Below are positions 44,153 to 56,303 of a DNA stretch of 64,000 nt, piece by piece. Position 1 is the stretch's first letter. The number at the start of each line of letters is the position of its first letter. Below the pieces are notes generated by a model that worked only from the letters and a program-made list of their open reading frames with translations, ran no database searches and was not told the DNA's origin. This DNA comes from Kumtagia sp963820075 (lineage in GTDB: Bacteria; Pseudomonadota; Alphaproteobacteria; Rhizobiales; Rhizobiaceae): positions 62,001-126,000 of the forward strand of contig CAWFYS010000012.1 of the NCBI GenBank assembly GCA_963820075.1. Reading direction: 5' to 3'. A program made the position numbers and the translations under genes.

Positions 44153-44932
44153 TCAGGCCCCGGGCGGCTGCCGGTAGTGATACCGGTAGAGTTCTTGAAA
44201 GCCCATGCCTTCGTATAGGCTCAGCGCGGGCCGGTTGGCGAGGTTCACCTGCAGCCAGACGATGCGCGCGCCATGCAGCCGCGCCCATTTCAGCGCCGAA
44301 AGCACGATCCGGCGGCCGTATCCCTTGCCGCGCTCGCTTGCCGCGGTCGCCACTTCGAAGAGCCCGGCCAGATCGCCGTCATGCACGCACAGCGCCGCCG
44401 CCATCGGCCGCTCCTGCTCTTCGAGCACGAACATTCCGGCCTCCGGCTCGATCGATCCGATCACGCCGGCCATTCCCGTGCGCATTGCCGCATCCCCGCC
44501 GCTCACCGTGATCGCTGCGGCGGCGAACCGATCGACATCCTTCAGCGGAATCTGATCCATCGCTTCCTCGATCGCCACGTCGGTGAGCGAAAGCCGCATC
44601 ACCGCCGACTCGTCGAAGCGCGACCAGTTCAGGCGGTCGAGGTGGTCGGAGATTGCCCCGGCGGCCAGCGGCGAAAGACGCATCGTCAAGGGCCGGGCCA
44701 CGGCGCCGAAGCGCCGGGCCGCGCGCTCGAGCCGCGCCGCGATGTCGACGGCATCGCCGGGATCCAGCGGATTGATGGAGTTGAGCCGCTTGCCCGGATG
44801 GCCTTTCGTCAGGCGTATCGCCCAGGTCCCGTCATAGTGGACACAACCGGCGGGCCAGGCGCGGAACCCCGCCGCCTCGAAGCGCCGCACCGTCGTGAGT
44901 TCTGGCGTGACCAGGGCTGACAACCGCGTCAA
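44153..44932 (-). CDS. GNAT-family N-acetyltransferase
   Basis: A 259-residue protein with a C-terminal GNAT domain: LFEVATAASERGKGYGRRIV binds acetyl-CoA and WLQVNLANRPALSLYEGMGF is motif B. The N-terminal half is a degenerate GNAT-like domain (DGTWAIRLTKGHPGKRLNSI). Translation starts at TTG 44932, overlapping the argJ TGA as TTGA. The substrate is unknown; linkage to argJ is common in Rhizobiales. Confidence 0.85.
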   Translation of the reverse strand: MTRLSALVTPELTTVRRFEAAGFRAWPAGCVHYDGTWAIRLTKGHPGKRLNSINPLDPGDAVDIAARLERAARRFGAVARPLTMRLSPLAAGAISDHLDRLNWSRFDESAVMRLSLTDVAIEEAMDQIPLKDVDRFAAAAITVSGGDAAMRTGMAGVIGSIEPEAGMFVLEEQERPMAAALCVHDGDLAGLFEVATAASERGKGYGRRIVLSALKWARLHGARIVWLQVNLANRPALSLYEGMGFQELYRYHYRQPPGA

Positions 44933-46170
44933 CTACGGTAGTCGCCGTTGATGGCGACATATTCCTTGGTCAGGTCGCAGGTCCAGACCGTGGCCTTGCC
45001 GCGCCCCAGCCCGATGTCGGCGCGGATCGCGATCTCGTCGCGCTTCATATAGGCCGAGGTCGCCGCCTCCGAATAGGCGGGGTCGCGCTCGCCCTCGAAA
45101 GCCAGGCGGTTATCGCCGAACCAGATCGTCAGCCGGTCGCGATCCGCCGGTTCGCCGGCCTTGCCGACGGCCATGACCACCCGCCCCCAATTGGCGTCCT
45201 CGCCGGCGATCGCCGTCTTGACCAGCGGCGAATTGGCGATCGACAGCGCGATGCGCCTGGCCGAGCGCGCCGACTTCGCACCCGTCACCGTCACCTCGAC
45301 CTGCTTGCGCGCGCCCTCGCCGTCGCGCACCACCTGCAGCGCCAGCGATTTGAGGATGCGGTTGAGCGCCCGCCGGAAGGCGGCGAGGCGGGGGTCCGCC
45401 GCGTCCGCGATCGCCGGCACGCCGCGTCCGGCCGCGGCACCCGTCGCAAACAGCATCAGCGTGTCGCTGGTCGAGGTGTCGCTGTCCACGGTGACGGCGT
45501 TGAAGGTCGATCCCACCCCCTTCGACAGCAGCGCCTGCAGCACCGGCGCCGCTAAAGGCGCGTCGGTCACGATGAAGGACAGCATGGTCGCCATGTCCGG
45601 CGCGATCATGCCGGCGCCCTTGGAGATGCCGTTTATGGTCACATCGGCCTCGCCGAGCTTGACGGTGGCGGTCGCGAGTTTCGGATAGGTGTCGGTCGTC
45701 ATGATAGCCTTGGCAGCCTCGACCCAGCGGTCGGGCCGCGCCTCGATCGCCATGCCGGCCAGATGATGCGCGAAGCGGCCGGCATCGAGCGGCTCGCCGA
45801 TCACGCCGGTCGAAGCCAGGAACACCTCGCCCGTCGCGCAGCCGGCTGCCTCGGCCGCGGCCTCGGCGGTCATCCGGGTCGTCTCGCGGCCCTTCTTTCC
45901 GGTAAAGGCATTGGCGTTGCCGGAATTGACCACGAGCATCCGCGCCCTGCCGCCCGCGAGGTTCTGGCGGCAGAAATCGACCGGCGCCGACGGGCATTTC
46001 GACCTGGTGAAGACGCCGGCGGCCGTGGTGCCTTCGTCAAACACCATGGCCAGAAGGTCGGTGCGGTTCCTGTATTTGATACCTGCCTCGGCGGTGGCGA
46101 TCCGCACGCCCTCGACGGGCGGCATCTTCGGGTATTTCTTAGGTGCGAGCGGCGAAATCTTGTCGGACAT
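44929..46170 (-). CDS. argJ: Glutamate N-acetyltransferase / amino-acid acetyltransferase
   Basis: A 413-residue bifunctional arginine-biosynthesis enzyme that recycles the acetyl group from N-acetylornithine to glutamate. It self-cleaves before the Thr of MIAPDMATMLSFIVTDA (T about 194), giving alpha and beta chains. Other signatures are VVNSGNANAFTGKKGRETTR, TVDSDTSTSDTLMLFATG and GEDANWGRVVMAVGKAGE. It heads an operon with the GNAT and mutT genes. The 282 bp upstream (46171-46452) contain no gene and should hold its promoter. Confidence 0.96.
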   Translation of the reverse strand: MSDKISPLAPKKYPKMPPVEGVRIATAEAGIKYRNRTDLLAMVFDEGTTAAGVFTRSKCPSAPVDFCRQNLAGGRARMLVVNSGNANAFTGKKGRETTRMTAEAAAEAAGCATGEVFLASTGVIGEPLDAGRFAHHLAGMAIEARPDRWVEAAKAIMTTDTYPKLATATVKLGEADVTINGISKGAGMIAPDMATMLSFIVTDAPLAAPVLQALLSKGVGSTFNAVTVDSDTSTSDTLMLFATGAAAGRGVPAIADAADPRLAAFRRALNRILKSLALQVVRDGEGARKQVEVTVTGAKSARSARRIALSIANSPLVKTAIAGEDANWGRVVMAVGKAGEPADRDRLTIWFGDNRLAFEGERDPAYSEAATSAYMKRDEIAIRADIGLGRGKATVWTCDLTKEYVAINGDYRS

Positions 46171-46452
46171 GGAACCTCGGCGCGTGGATCACGGCACCGG
46201 CTCCGTTTGCCCGATAGTCGGCGGTCGCGCAAGAGATGGCCGAATGTCGGTGACTGCCGGCCTTACGCAGGACGTGCCGGAAAGTTCACATGAGGGGTTC
46301 CCACCAGCGCTCGACGAATCTGGTGCCGGGGAGAGCATCGGCATATAGGCGGGCTCCCGGAAACCGGCCCGACGCTGGCTGACGCACGAAGATGGCGCCA
46401 GCGCTTCGGGCCATTACGGTTTCGGGCGGGGGCCGAACGGCCGCCGATCGCA

Positions 46453-46785
46453 TCAGTTCATCACCGGTGCTTCCTCGACATGAACGCTGTCGTCCACGCG
46501 GCTGATCTCGACCTTGACCGGCGGCATGCCCGCCTCGCGCGGGGTCGACAAGGTGATGGTCTGGCCGGATACAAGAACGGCTTCGAAGCGGACCGGCGTG
46601 ACGGCGTTTTCGTCCGTGAGCGTCGCCACGACATGATAGCCTTCCGGCTCGACCGTGTAATAGGCGATCCCGGACATCGTGCCGAGATCGATGCTGCGCG
46701 AATGCATCGGCTTCAGGTCGCCCGCCGCAGCGACGCCGACGAGGGAAAGGACGGCCAAGGCCGCCATGGCAATCTGCTTGGTCAT
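46453..46785 (-). CDS. Secreted hypothetical protein
   Basis: 110 residues with a clear signal peptide (MTKQIAMAALAVLSLVGVAA, cut after AAA or AAG), then GIAYYTVEPEGYHVVATLTD, FEAVLVSGQTITLSTPREAG and a short acidic end. Probably periplasmic, beta-rich. Not a family I can name. It is followed by 282 bp without genes before argJ, and preceded by about 430 bp (46786-47215) in which I see no gene, only an AT-rich stretch near 46960-47030. Confidence 0.65.
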   Translation of the reverse strand: MTKQIAMAALAVLSLVGVAAAGDLKPMHSRSIDLGTMSGIAYYTVEPEGYHVVATLTDENAVTPVRFEAVLVSGQTITLSTPREAGMPPVKVEISRVDDSVHVEEAPVMN

Positions 46786-47215
46786 GCTCTGCTCCTGGGT
46801 TCAAGCCGCGCGCAACGAAGGCGGTGCTGACGATTCCCGTTTTTCGTGGTCGCAGGCTAAGGTTGGGCAGGAGGGGTCCGGGGCCTTGGCGATGCCGGCC
46901 CTGTCCTCCGGCGAGGCGAAGGGGTAATGCCCGCCTGTAACGGCGCTATGTCTCAATTCTGCTGTTTTGTTTCCGATCTGGTTACAATCTTGTCACAATA
47001 ATCACAAAATACCACAAAAGACATCAAGACCGTCGTTCAAGCCGTCGGTTGCGAGTGATGAAACGTTTTACCGGCGCGATGTTACCGATCGCGACCGATT
47101 CCGGCTCGGTTATCCAGCGACGTGTCCGGGCCACTTTCGCGGCGAAACCGAATTGGCCAAACTCCTTGCCCGCCTGTAGGCTGGGCATGGAGTTCAAGGA
47201 ACATAGGGGTTCCGT

Positions 47216-47692
47216 GTGCGCGTGTTCCACAACATTCGGCCCGCGGCCACTTGGACGACCCGCGGAATGCGACGGATACCCGCCGCCGGGGCACGCATTC
47301 TGGCCGCGGCCTCCGTGGCGCTTATGCTCGGGACCGCGCCATCGCAGGCCGGGCAACCGGCTTGCCCGGCACCCGGTCCGGTCAACACGCTGAACGAGGT
47401 CTGGAGCGCGATCGTCGCCTGCTGGAAGCCGCCGCCCGGCAGCGCCGGCTTGGCCATCACGCTGACCTTCTCGCTGCGCCGCAACGGAACGATGATCGGG
47501 CAGCCGAGGGTGAGTTGGTCGAAGCTTGCCGGCGACGAGGCGCTGCAGCGCGGCTTCGTCGCCTCGGTGCTCGACGCGCTGGCCGCCGCCCTGCCCCTGC
47601 CTCTCAGCGACGGTATGGGCGGCGCCATAGCGGGACGGCCGCTCGCATTGCGCTTCGCCGCCGAAGCAAGAGCGCCGGAACTGTCGCTTTGA
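47216..47692 (+). CDS. Secreted hypothetical protein with a TonB/TolA C-terminal-like domain
   Basis: A 158-residue protein with a signal peptide ending near GTAPSQAG. It is followed by NEVWSAIVACWKPPPGSAGL, TLTFSLRRNGTMIGQPRVSW and LDALAAALPLPLSDG, the CWxPP / beta-strand / P-L-P layout of small TolA/TonB C-terminal-like domains (inference). It starts at GTG 47216 with AGGGG upstream; another GTG two bases earlier is out of frame. No TonB partners are nearby. Confidence 0.6.
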   Translation: MRVFHNIRPAATWTTRGMRRIPAAGARILAAASVALMLGTAPSQAGQPACPAPGPVNTLNEVWSAIVACWKPPPGSAGLAITLTFSLRRNGTMIGQPRVSWSKLAGDEALQRGFVASVLDALAAALPLPLSDGMGGAIAGRPLALRFAAEARAPELSL

Positions 47693-47742
47693 TGGTATGC
47701 TCCGATCGAGGTCTCTTCCGAACCGCCGCACACCGTCCAGCA

Positions 47743-47794
47743 CCCCTCATCCGACCTCGCTCCGCTCGGCCACCTTCTCCCACAAGGGGACGGA
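47743..47794. repeat. REP-like palindromic repeat, left arm of an inverted pair
   Basis: CCCCTCATCCGACCTCGCTC ... GGCCACCTTCTCCCACAAGG. An inverted relative is at 47934-47989. The 340 bp between the secreted protein and the PPIase (47693-48033) contain only this pair and a GC-rich spacer. Confidence 0.75.
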
Positions 47795-47933
47795 GAACGC
47801 GAACAGGTCCGCGACGTCGAGCGTCGCAGGGGGTTCGGGAGCTCCGGTCCAACACCAAAGGGGGAAGGGGGCGGTGTCTCCGTTGACGCCAAACGCCGAC
47901 AGTGGAGATGTGCGGGAGCACTGATGCCGATTT

Positions 47934-47989
47934 CCCCCTTCTCCCCTTGTGGGAGAAGGTGCCTGAGCGGAGCGAAGGCGGATGAGGGG
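47934..47989. repeat. REP-like palindromic repeat, right arm of an inverted pair
   Basis: CCCCTTCTCCCCTTGTGGGA ... GCGAAGGCGGATGAGGGG, the reverse complement theme of 47743-47794. It lies 45 bp beyond the PPIase stop and may act as an mRNA 3' structure for that gene. Confidence 0.75.
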
Positions 47990-48033
47990 TCTTGGAATAG
48001 GCTTTTCGGCGCGATGCTCCGGCGGCTCTGCCC

Positions 48034-48894
48034 CTACTGCGTCTGCTCGATCGCCTCGACGCCCTTCTTCAGCTCCGGGTCGGTGATTTCGACCTTTCCG
48101 GCGGTGCGCAGCGACTTGACCAGCTCGAAATATTTATCGCGCAGCAACACCGAGCGGAGCTGTTCCTTCACCTGGTCGAACGCCGGCGGCTGTTGGGCGC
48201 GCTTGTCCTCGAGCTTGATGACGTGCCAGCCGAACTGCGACTGCACCGGCTCCTTCGTATAGGTGCCGATTTCCAGGGCGAACGCCGCCTTCTCGAATTC
48301 GGGCACCATCTGGCCGGCGCCGAACCAGCCGAGGTCGCCGCCCTGCGTTCCCGAGCCGGCATCGCTCGACTTTTCCTTGGCGATGTCCTCGAACTTGGCG
48401 CCGCCGTCGAGCTGCTTGACGATTGCCGCGGCCTCCTCCTTGGTCTTCACCAGAATGTGGCGCGCATGCACTTCGTTGGCCGGCGGCGTCGTGGCGATTT
48501 CGGTGTCGTAGCGCTTGCGGATTTCAGCGTCGGTGATCTTGGCCTCGACTTCCTTGCCGATCACCTCGCTGTGCAGCGCCCGCTGCTGCAGGAAGGCCAT
48601 GCGGCGCTTGAAATCATCCGACTGGTCCAGGCCCTTGGCCTTGGCATCGGCGGCGAGCAGCTTGATCTCGATCACGGCCGACAGCGCAGCGGCGCGCTTC
48701 TGTTCGGCGGGAAGCCGCGCGAACTGCTGGTCGAGATCGGCCAGGGCCAGGGTCAGGTCGGCTTCGGTGATGGTCTCGCCGCCGACGGTGGCGATCACCT
48801 TGTCGTCCTGCGCGAACGATCCGCCTGTGGCGGAAAAAGCGAGAATGCTGGCGAGGCCGAGGCTGGCGAGCAAGGCGCGGCGGTAAGGAAACAT
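48034..48894 (-). CDS. Periplasmic parvulin-type peptidyl-prolyl isomerase
   Basis: 286 residues: a signal peptide to about residue 28 (SATGGSFAQ), a SurA-like N-terminal helical part (ATVGGETITEADLTLALADL), a parvulin domain (NEVHARHILVKTKEEAAAIV, FEDIAKEKSSDAGSGTQGGD, FGWHVIKLEDKR) and a helical tail. It folds or chaperones exported proteins. It is divergent from secA with about 245 bp between them, linking export and periplasmic folding. Confidence 0.93.
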   Translation of the reverse strand: MFPYRRALLASLGLASILAFSATGGSFAQDDKVIATVGGETITEADLTLALADLDQQFARLPAEQKRAAALSAVIEIKLLAADAKAKGLDQSDDFKRRMAFLQQRALHSEVIGKEVEAKITDAEIRKRYDTEIATTPPANEVHARHILVKTKEEAAAIVKQLDGGAKFEDIAKEKSSDAGSGTQGGDLGWFGAGQMVPEFEKAAFALEIGTYTKEPVQSQFGWHVIKLEDKRAQQPPAFDQVKEQLRSVLLRDKYFELVKSLRTAGKVEITDPELKKGVEAIEQTQ

Positions 48895-49139
48895 CTTTTG
48901 TTCTCCGGTCGGGAAGACTTCTTGGGTGGAAGCGGCCGGCTAAGGGGGGAATGTGGCCAAATTTGCCGCTACACCATGTGTTGACGCCACGTTGACATCG
49001 AAAGTGCCCCCTCTTATCTGTCCTTCGTCTTGGCGTCCAGATCGATTTCCGGGCGCTGTCTTGCCTTGCGATCCGCTCAGATCCGGACTGCGGGTCCGCC
49101 GGCGAAGCCCCGGCACAGTCGTATTTGAAAGGGCCATTG

Positions 49140-51878
<2,739 letters not shown>

Positions 51879-52017
51879 CGCGCCGCCTGTAATCCACGCG
51901 GAAACGGGCCCGTAACCTCATTTTGGACCAGCCGCCAACGGACGTAGAGTCTATTCGCCTGAATCAAGACAAACATAAACCGTTAAATCTACATAAAAAA
52001 ACGTGTATATATATTAA

Positions 52018-52548
52018 ATGAGGATTCGTTTTAGCTTCTCACCTCAAAAGGCGTTCACTGCTCTCCATTGGATGGTAAGTGAGCAGCCGGGCATTGATCT
52101 GCACGCCGCGCTCAAGGCGTGTTATTTCGCGGATAAGAGTCACCTCAACGCCTATCTCCGTCCAATCTTTGGTGCGACCTATCGGGCAATGCGGTTCGGT
52201 CCAGTCCCTTTGGAAATATACGAAATGGCGAAAGGTGAGGCCCTTTGGCTGGCTGAATTGGGCGTGGACGAGATTCCCTGGCAGATGCAGGGCTATCGCC
52301 TGCAACGGGCTGGCAACCATAGCGGTGACCTGTCCACTCTCGCCGACAGTGAACAGGAGGCACTAGAGGAAGGCCTCACACGGTCGCTCAAGCTCAACTT
52401 CAGTGAACGCACAACGGCTACGCACGGGCCGGACTGGCAGAAGGCTGAGCTCGGATACATGAAGTATGAGGACATGCTGGACGAACGCCCCGACAGGGAT
52501 GAGGTAGTCGCCTATTTGCTGGAAAATGCGCGTTTCATGAAATTGTAA
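52018..52548 (+). CDS. SocA/Panacea-domain (DUF4065) antitoxin-like protein
   Basis: 176 residues: FSPQKAFTALHWMVSEQPGI, LKACYFADKSHLNAYLRPIF and RAMRFGPVPLEIYEMAKG form the core of the SocA/Panacea domain, used as the antitoxin in diverse toxin-antitoxin pairs. Composition is less GC-rich than secA. TATATATATT lies just before the ATG and no Shine-Dalgarno is visible, so the mRNA may be leaderless. Its TAA shares one base with the ATG of the next small gene (TAATG), the tight coupling expected of a toxin-antitoxin operon. Confidence 0.85.
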   Translation: MRIRFSFSPQKAFTALHWMVSEQPGIDLHAALKACYFADKSHLNAYLRPIFGATYRAMRFGPVPLEIYEMAKGEALWLAELGVDEIPWQMQGYRLQRAGNHSGDLSTLADSEQEALEEGLTRSLKLNFSERTTATHGPDWQKAELGYMKYEDMLDERPDRDEVVAYLLENARFMKL

Positions 52549-52910
52549 TGTTAAGATCGCTTGAAGTTATTTGGATTTACGACGCCACGCTCCGCGAACC
52601 TCATCCGAAGATGGTTGCCTGTGTTCAGCCTGACAATGGCTGGTTTTATCGTATAAACTCTAGACCGTTCCTAAAGCCATTTGTTCCCCTGAAGAAGTCA
52701 GATCATCCTTTTTTGCATCACGATAGTTTTTTACATTGCGATATTTTGTTTCTCGATGATTATCTCGTGAGGGAAATCTCTTAGACGACATAACGGAATC
52801 GCAGGCAAGGTAGTCGACGCTCTTAAGGGAGATATCAGAAAGTGGACGCTGCAAGCGCGCTCATCTCAGCTGACGACGGTCGACTAATTTGCGACGCTCT
52901 GGTGGACTAG
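52548..52910 (+). pseudogene. Decayed toxin-like partner of the Panacea antitoxin
   Basis: The intact first part (52548-52784, 78 residues) reads MLRSLEVIWIYDATLREPHP, KMVACVQPDNGWFYRINSRP and DHPFLHHDSFLHCDILFLDD, then YLVREIS and a stop. Coding sense continues in other frames: LDDITESQ (from 52781), GKVVDALKGDIRKWTLQ (from 52804) and ASALISADDGRLICDALVD (from 52854) to a TAG at 52910. Three apparent single-base losses would explain this. I recall similar small proteins beside DUF4065 genes and suspect a PemK/MazF-like fold (weak). The full ancestor would be about 120 residues. Confidence 0.5.
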
Positions 52911-53286
52911 ACTAGCGCCGCTTCCAACTCACAGCGTATGGTGCCACCGCGTGTAGTGACGTGCATCACTGTGTTATTCGCCAAAGACATCCAAGCGCGG
53001 GGCACGGCGAGACGGCCGCCGACTTACCGGGAAGATCAGGCGCGATTGCGAGGCTCGGCCTTGCGCCCCGCTTCCCGGCTCCTCTTTCTGAGCAGCGTTC
53101 CCCGACAATGGCCAGACGCGAAAAAGGCGGGCGTGGCGATGACGAAACGCGCGGACGCCGCCTGGGGAGAGGCTGGCGGTTCGACGCCGATCCCGACGCT
53201 CGCCTGCATTTTCGCGGCCCGCGCTGAAATTTGCCGCCCCGGCGACCTATATAAGGGCCTGCACCGACAAAGGGACTACCGACACT

Positions 53287-53502
53287 ATGACTTCCTATCT
53301 TGGCTTTACACATACCCCGAACGCTTCCGGCGTCTGGGAGGAGACCAGAACCGAGTTCTCCCACAGCAACGCGGCCGTGCAGTGGGCGAAAGACAACAGC
53401 GCCTATTTTCGCGAACTGGCGATACTGAAGGTTATGCCGGACGGCTCGACGATCACCCTTTATGAAAATTTCACCAAGTATTTGAAGACGAGAGCGGCGT
53501 AA
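53287..53502 (+). CDS. Small conserved-looking hypothetical protein
   Basis: 71 residues (MTSYLGFTHTPNASGVWEET, HSNAAVQWAKDNSAYFRELA, TLYENFTKYLKTRAA), soluble, no signal. TATATAAGG lies about 35 bp before the start and AAAGGGA about 11 bp before. An ATTTGTCC/GGACAAAT hairpin follows at 53562-53582. The 376 bp to the left (52911-53286) show no convincing gene. Confidence 0.6.
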   Translation: MTSYLGFTHTPNASGVWEETRTEFSHSNAAVQWAKDNSAYFRELAILKVMPDGSTITLYENFTKYLKTRAA

Positions 53503-53561
53503 TTCCGTCACTTGCGGCCAGGCGCGAGAGGCGAATGGACCCAATCGACGGCGTTGCGCTG

Positions 53562-53582
53562 ATTTGTCCACTCCGGACAAAT
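53562..53582. terminator. Small hairpin downstream of the 71-residue gene
   Basis: ATTTGTCC-ACTCC-GGACAAAT, 60 bp past the stop at 53502. Could be a weak terminator or an operator for the flippase gene at 53830. Confidence 0.35.
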
Positions 53583-53829
53583 TCGCAATCGGGCCGTCAG
53601 CGACCATCCGCGAAAAGGCTGCATCCGCCGCCGTCCAAGCAACGGAATGGTTCAATCCGACCGTAACTTGCTCGCTCATCCCTGGCCCGCAGAATGGGCC
53701 TTCAGCATCTTGCCGCGCTCATGTAGAACCATCATCGATAGAAAATCCTCGGCAATTCCACCCAACCAATTCTTAACGGGTCGGAGCTGGATCGTCGCGG
53801 GAAACCGGCGGAATTTCGGAGAGCCTGGC

Positions 53830-55239
53830 GTGCGCTTTTCCGCGGCGACGACAGCCCAACGGCTTCTGCCCGAGCGCCTCGCACTCAGGCTGAGACCGCT
53901 TTTCGACCGTATCGATGCCGTCATCCTCGAACCCGGCGAACGCGGCGCGGCGGGCCGCATGTCACTGATCGCCTTCTCCGTCCGCATCTTCAGCGCGGCG
54001 ATCGCCTTCGTCAGCCAGGTGCTGCTTGCCCGCTGGATGGGCAGCTTCGAATACGGCATCTTCGTGCTGGTGTGGACCGCGATGGTGATCGCCGGCAATA
54101 TTTCGTGCTTCGGCTTCCACACATCGATCATCCGCTTCATCCCGGAATTCCGCGAAAAGCGCATGCTGCGGGAACTGCGCGGCATCCTGGTGACCAGCCG
54201 GGTCTTCGTGCTCCTGGCCTCGTCCGCGCTCACGGCCCTGGCGATGCTCGCGGTTTGGCTGTTCTCGGCGCGGATCGAGCCTTACTACGTCGTGCCGTTC
54301 ATCCTCGGTCTGTTCTGCCTGCCGATGATCGCGCTTTCGGATCTGGAGCAGGGGATAGCGCGCGCGCACTCCTGGGCCATCTCGGCTCTTTTCCCGACCT
54401 TTCTCATGCGCCCCGTGCTGATCCTGGCATTCATGGCCGGCGCCCTCCTGGCCGGCTTTCCCGCGAACGCCGACGTCGCGCTGCTGGCCGCGATCCTCGC
54501 CACCTACGCGACATCCATCGTCCAGTTCGTCCGCACGACGGTCAGCGTCGACCGAAAGTTGCCGAGCGGTCCGCGCGCCTTCCATCTGAAGATCTGGGTG
54601 GCGATTTCGCTGCCGATCTTCCTGATCGAAAGCTTCTTCTTCATCCTGACCAATGCCGACGTGCTGATGGTCGGCCTGTTCATGCAGCCTCATGACGTCG
54701 CCGTCTATTTCGCCACCGTCAAGACGCTGGCGCTGGTCCATTTCGTTTACTTCGCCGTCAAGGCGGGCGTGGCCCAGCGTTACGCCCAGTTCACGCATGG
54801 CGACGGCAGCCGCCTGGCGGATTTCGCCCGCGAAACGGTAGCCTGGACCTTCTGGCCGTCGCTGCTTATGGCCGGGGTCGTGCTGCTCCTGGGCGAATTC
54901 ATGCTCGGTTTGTTCGGTCCGACCTTCAGTGAAGGCTATCCGCTGCTTTTTCCTCTGGTGATCGGGGTGGTGGCGCGCGCATCGGTCGGCCCGTGCGAAA
55001 GCCTGCTTACGATGAGCGGCAACCAGAATATCTGCGCCCTCGTCTACGCGCTGACGCTGGCGCTCAACATCGCTTTGAGCATCACCCTCATCCCGCAATT
55101 CGGCCTCATGGGGGCGGCCTGGGCCACCGCCATTTCCATGACCTTCGAGGCGGCCGCGCTTTCCTTCACCGCATGGCGCAGGCTCGGCATCGCCATGGTG
55201 ATCTTCGCCGCCGCGGGTTCCACCCCGAGGCGCGGCTGA
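53830..55239 (+). CDS. Polysaccharide flippase (Wzx/MATE-like)
   Basis: A 469-residue integral membrane protein with about 12-14 helices (MSLIAFSVRIFSAAIAFVSQ, LLARWMGSFEYGIFVLVWTA, LVIGVVARASVGPCESLLTM, LIPQFGLMGAAWATAISMTF), typical of the oligosaccharide flippase family that moves lipid-linked sugars across the inner membrane. GTG 53830 is chosen because GGAGAG precedes it; an earlier in-frame start (53647) would add an unlikely leader. Its TGA overlaps the next gene's ATG by one base. No glycosyltransferases are nearby, so the sugar is unknown. Confidence 0.88.
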   Translation: MRFSAATTAQRLLPERLALRLRPLFDRIDAVILEPGERGAAGRMSLIAFSVRIFSAAIAFVSQVLLARWMGSFEYGIFVLVWTAMVIAGNISCFGFHTSIIRFIPEFREKRMLRELRGILVTSRVFVLLASSALTALAMLAVWLFSARIEPYYVVPFILGLFCLPMIALSDLEQGIARAHSWAISALFPTFLMRPVLILAFMAGALLAGFPANADVALLAAILATYATSIVQFVRTTVSVDRKLPSGPRAFHLKIWVAISLPIFLIESFFFILTNADVLMVGLFMQPHDVAVYFATVKTLALVHFVYFAVKAGVAQRYAQFTHGDGSRLADFARETVAWTFWPSLLMAGVVLLLGEFMLGLFGPTFSEGYPLLFPLVIGVVARASVGPCESLLTMSGNQNICALVYALTLALNIALSITLIPQFGLMGAAWATAISMTFEAAALSFTAWRRLGIAMVIFAAAGSTPRRG

Positions 55240-56280
55240 TGGTGGCAAAGCCCCTGATCGAGGAAACAAGCGGCAGCCCGGCCGGCGCGGTATTATCCGG
55301 CCTTGCCGGGTTGCGGGATGGAAGCCTGCCGCCGGAGCGCGAGGAGACGATCGAAGGCCGCCAACTACCGAGGCGCCTCAGCATCTATCAGGCGGCGGCC
55401 GGCTTCTCGCTGGTCGAGGAATTCGACTATCTGTGCGCCCGCACGATCGAGCCGAACCTGTTCTTCAATCCGCGCTTCCTGGCGCCCGCCATGCCCCGGC
55501 TGGAGGATCGCGAAGTGCGCCTCGCGGTCATCCGGGACGGCGCGGAGGAGAAGTCCCGCCTGCGGCTGCTCGTTCCCTTTTCCATCGAACGGCCCGCCAC
55601 CCCCCTCGGCGTTTCGGTGATGCGCAGCTGGTCCAGCCCGTTCAGTCCATTGGGCACGCCGTTGCTCGACCGCGATGACCCGGCGGGCGTCGTCACCGAC
55701 TTCTTCGAAATGCTGTCGCGCCCGCACCTCAAACTGCCGAAGGTCCTTGTCCTGCCGGATATGCGCCTGGACGGTCCGGTCGCCAGGATGCTGAAGGCGG
55801 TGGCCGAGACGCGCGGCCTGCCGATCGAGACGACCTCCTTGCTGGAGCGCCCCTTTCTCGAAAGCGACCTCGACGGCGAAACCTATCTGAAGACATCGTT
55901 GCGCGCCCACCACTATCGCGAGTTCCGGCGTATGAAGCGTCGTCTCGCCGAAAAAGGCCGGCATGGCCTACACCTGGAAGACCGCCTTTGACGAAGCCTA
56001 TGCCGCGTTCTCGCCGGGCACTTTGCTGATGATCGAGGTGACCAGGCACCATCTCGACGACCCAAGCATCGATGCCACGGACTCCTGCGCGGCTCCGGAC
56101 CACACGGTGATGGGCCGGCTCTGGATGGAGCGCCGCGCCATGGGAACGATCGTCATCGGCATGGTTCCCAGTTCCGACCGGCCGGTGCGGCAGGCGGCCT
56201 CGCAACTCCATCTGCTTCGCGAAACGCGCAATATGGCCCGCACATTGCGCAACCGGATCAGGCGTCTGCTGCGCTTGTGA
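55239..56280 (+). pseudogene. CelD/GNAT-type acetyltransferase with internal deletion
   Basis: The first 250 residues (MVAKPLIEETSGSPAG, FDYLCARTIEPNLFFNPRFL, SYL-type KTSLRAHHYREFRRMKRRLA) correspond to the front half of CelD-like GNAT proteins. The frame ends at 55991. The rear part (AYTWKTAFDEAYAAFSPGTL, IDATDSCAAPDHTVMGRLWM) is present in another frame, 55963-56280. The usual middle segment of roughly 90-100 residues between EKG and the acetyl-CoA-handling YTWKTAFDE is absent. Hence an internal deletion near 55957 with loss of frame. It is coupled by one-base overlap to the flippase. Confidence 0.7.
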
Positions 56281-56303
56281 CTACTCCCGGCCTCGCCCTT
56301 CGA

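Noticed and set aside
52938..53465. 176-codon open frame across the 71-residue gene
   Set aside because: Runs in another frame over the better-supported small gene; composition looks non-coding.
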